Assembly: GCA_041940025.1 (NCBI GenBank)
Contig: JBGTSY010000003.1
Span: 62,001 to 126,000, forward strand
Direction: 5' to 3'
Origin: UBA5859 sp041940025
GTDB lineage: Bacteria; Pseudomonadota; Gammaproteobacteria; UBA5859
DNA: 64,000 bases
Shown here: piece by piece, positions 62,517 to 64,000 of the stretch
Numbering within the stretch: the first letter of the stretch is position 1
How the letters are laid out: every line of letters starts with the position of its first letter
The notes under the pieces: model-generated
What the model was told of the DNA's origin: nothing
The model's input: only the letters and a program-made list of their open reading frames with translations
Databases searched by the model: none
Position numbers and translations under genes: made by a program

Positions 62517-62756
62517 CTAGCCCAAGGTAGCCACCGTGCGACCCTGCTGAGGACCGATTGCTATGCGGTAAGTAACAGAGTCGTCGTGTACCTGAGTTCA
62601 CACATCGTCTTCAGCCTGCTCCCATGTTAACCAGGTATTCTCTACATCGCGCTCCAGCGGACCACGCGTTTCCAGACAACAAGCGACCCGGTGGCTGAGG
62701 GTGTGAACGAGCGCATTGAGTTCTTGATGTGTGGGTACCCTGATGCGACAGAAGCA
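62517..62756 (-). mobile_element. Remnant of an IS91-like (HUH/Y2) transposase
   Basis: The minus strand encodes VPTHQELNALVHTLSHRVA, then LETRGPLERDVENTWLTWE, and after a TGA stop, DDSVTYRIAIGPQQGRTVATLG. This is the C-terminal region that follows the HUH catalytic domain in IS91-family transposases. The catalytic domain is missing, and the piece ends at the exact base where the second rsmI-lpoA repeat begins. IS91 and ISCR elements move by rolling-circle transposition and often carry neighbouring genes. It is inactive. Confidence 0.72.
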
Positions 62757-62874
62757 CCGCCTGTTTGAGAATATCTATGGCACGAATGGTGATATCATCT
62801 AAATGGCCAATTGGGGTAGCCGCCACGTACAATACACCTGAGTTGGGATCCTGCTGTTTAGGAACCTGTTTCAT
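62757..62874 (-). pseudogene. Truncated rsmI copy
   Basis: The minus strand reads MKQVPKQQDPNSGVLYV, then ATPIGHLDDITIRAIDIL, then KQA: the first 39 residues of RsmI with four substitutions against the intact gene. It then runs straight into the transposase remnant. The intact rsmI is 4 kb away at 58079-58969, so this is the leftover of the duplicated junction. Confidence 0.9.
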
Positions 62875-63247
62875 TTGACCGTTTTGCAACCAAGGTACCC
62901 TTATACTCAAGCCATGAACAGAATAAAACGATTTCTTATTATCGGCATCATTCCTCTGCTGTTGGTATTTGGCTGCGCCGGACCGGCGCCCATCCCCAGT
63001 GTGCAACTGACCGCTGAAGAGCGGGCCAGACTGGAACTCGAGCAAACCGGGAGGGAATATTTAAAACAAGCCGAAAATGCCACATCACCTCAAAAAGAGG
63101 AGCTATTGTTATTGGCTGCAGACTACTTTGCCCGGGCCCACAATATTTCACTCAGCCAACGCACACTGAGTCAAATCGAACATCCTCAACGTTTATCCAC
63201 AGAGTTGATAAGCCGACAGTCACTGGTCCAGGCACAAATCCTGTTAG
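62757..63247. repeat. Direct repeat of the rsmI-lpoA junction, right copy
   Basis: The partner of 58852-59340. Here the rsmI side is truncated and the lpoA side is intact. After 63247 the sequence continues as lpoA, whereas the left copy runs into the CNNM fragment. Confidence 0.92.
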
Positions 63248-64000
63248 TGGAGAACAATGCCTTTGCCGCCTTACAACTACTTAATAACTTACCGGACTCG
63301 GCACTCACAGGTGAAAACAGTCGCCTTTTTTATCAACGTCGCGCCAACGCCTATCGGCAAATGGGTAACTACCTGGCTGCCACCCGTAATTTAGTCTGGC
63401 TGGCTGGTCTTCTTGAGCCATCCCCGAAACGTGATGCCATACATGCCGAGATTTGGGATCTGCTACAAAATATTCCCCTACAATCCTTATTGAGTTTACA
63501 GCAGCATGCGTACTCATTGGAAACACAAGGTTGGTTAGAGCTGGCCTACTTGTATAAATTGCATCGAGAGGATCAACAACAACTCAACCTCGCGACGCTC
63601 AGGTGGCAAAATCAATATCCCAATCATCCGATTAGTGATCCCAGCCAATTCGTTGGGGAAATAAACTTACCTAAATTAGAGAAATACCCAAAGCAAATCG
63701 CCGTGTTGGTACCCCTTAGCGGCCCCTTAAAAAGGGCCGGACTGGCAGTGAAACAGGGATTCCTCACTGCCTACTATGACTCTGCAACCATAGAAAGGCC
63801 ACGCATCAGTTTTTACGATACCGGCAGTCAAATAGAGGGCTATCAAGAGGCCAAAGCTCAGGCTCTGTTAGAGGGAGCAGAATTAATCATTGGGCCGCTA
63901 AACCGGGAATTAGTCGCATTTGCCAGCCAGTCCGAGCCGACTCCAGTACCCATGTTAGCTTTAAACTACAGTCAAACTACAAAAGAGAAGACAAAAAATC
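62914..64000 (+). CDS. lpoA: Penicillin-binding protein activator LpoA (3' end cut by window edge)
   Basis: LpoA is the outer-membrane lipoprotein that reaches through the periplasm to activate PBP1A. The visible 362 residues start MNRIKRFLII with a lipobox ending in C21 (VFGCAG). A TPR-like helical domain (about 30-235) follows, then the start of a periplasmic-binding-protein-like domain at IAVLVPLSGPLKRAGLAVKQG (near 262) with GAELIIGPLNRELV. The family is about 600-680 residues, so the rest lies beyond the window. Position beside rsmI is the normal gammaproteobacterial context, here displaced by the cioAB block. Confidence 0.92.
   Translation, partial: MNRIKRFLIIGIIPLLLVFGCAGPAPIPSVQLTAEERARLELEQTGREYLKQAENATSPQKEELLLLAADYFARAHNISLSQRTLSQIEHPQRLSTELISRQSLVQAQILLVENNAFAALQLLNNLPDSALTGENSRLFYQRRANAYRQMGNYLAATRNLVWLAGLLEPSPKRDAIHAEIWDLLQNIPLQSLLSLQQHAYSLETQGWLELAYLYKLHREDQQQLNLATLRWQNQYPNHPISDPSQFVGEINLPKLEKYPKQIAVLVPLSGPLKRAGLAVKQGFLTAYYDSATIERPRISFYDTGSQIEGYQEAKAQALLEGAELIIGPLNRELVAFASQSEPTPVPMLALNYSQTTKEKTKN

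Noticed and set aside
62587..63045. 144-codon minus-strand frame joining an lpoA antisense leader, the rsmI start and the transposase region
   Set aside because: It is an artefact of fused fragments; only the rsmI start (39 residues) and, in another frame, the transposase remnant are recognisable.
1..64000. CRISPR arrays, rRNA genes, prophage, toxin-antitoxin or defence islands
   Set aside because: No spaced short repeats, rRNA segments, or genes of these classes were seen anywhere in the window.

Overview
The window is a 64 kb piece of a gammaproteobacterial chromosome, read mostly on the minus strand. The family make-up (LpxC, LpoA, Hda, ZapD, YacG, DciA, long-form NadA, bacterial-type ProS) and the gene order (uvrA/MFS/ssb, ampD-nadC-tRNA-pilBCD-coaE-yacG, nudix-argJ-secA, lpxC-ftsZ...mraZ-rnpB-rsmI-lpoA) resemble Pseudomonadales and related deeper gammaproteobacteria. 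Unlike Pseudomonas, murB lies inside the division cluster. No species can be named from the sequence alone. Most of the window is dense, ordinary housekeeping DNA.

Layout. 1-6.1 kb (minus): ruvB (cut by the window edge), ruvA, ruvC, yebC, nadA, aspS and an FmdB zinc-ribbon gene. 6.3-12.6 kb (plus): proS, a lytic transglycosylase, a secreted protein of unknown function, a large PilZ-like protein, arsC-like, wrbA-like and a DUF2069 membrane protein. 12.6-15.1 kb (minus): hda, a CDP-alcohol phosphatidyltransferase and a DUF2066 protein, then divergent purM, which has a TTG start. 16.2-20.9 kb: ssb and an MFS transporter, divergent from uvrA. 20.9-25.8 kb: a BtuF-like binding protein, ampD, a DUF1631 protein, nadC and a BASS transporter. 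25.8-32.3 kb: tRNA-Thr(CGT), an Irr-like Fur-family regulator, then pilB-pilC-pilD-coaE-zapD-yacG. 32.2-38.7 kb: a Nudix/ThiE-like fusion, argJ, secA and an M23 peptidase on minus, and dciA on plus. 38.7-57.4 kb: lpxC and the complete dcw cluster (mraZ to ftsZ), mostly joined by 1-8 bp overlaps. It is preceded by a sigma-70-like promoter and a three-repeat MraZ operator. 57.7-59 kb: RNase P RNA and rsmI.

The unusual part is 58.8-63.3 kb. The rsmI-lpoA junction occurs twice as a direct repeat of about 490 bp (about 93% identical by eye). The copies flank a 3.4 kb block that carries cioAB, a cyanide-insensitive-type bd quinol oxidase. The block is framed by gene debris: a CNNM/CorC transporter fragment with an internal deletion and a decayed WYL-regulator fragment on the left, and the tail of an IS91-like (HUH, rolling-circle) transposase on the right, abutting the second repeat copy. 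rsmI is intact only on the left and lpoA only on the right. This looks like an integration event that brought in a respiratory oxidase and duplicated its landing site.

Functionally the window links Holliday-junction processing (ruvABC), repair and replication (uvrA, ssb, hda, dciA), NAD synthesis (nadA, nadC), peptidoglycan synthesis, recycling and remodelling (mur genes, ftsI, ftsW, ampD, lytic transglycosylase, M23 peptidase, lpoA), lipid A synthesis (lpxC), type IV pilus assembly (pilBCD, with no pilin gene beside it) and cell division (ftsZ, ftsA, ftsQ, ftsL, zapD).
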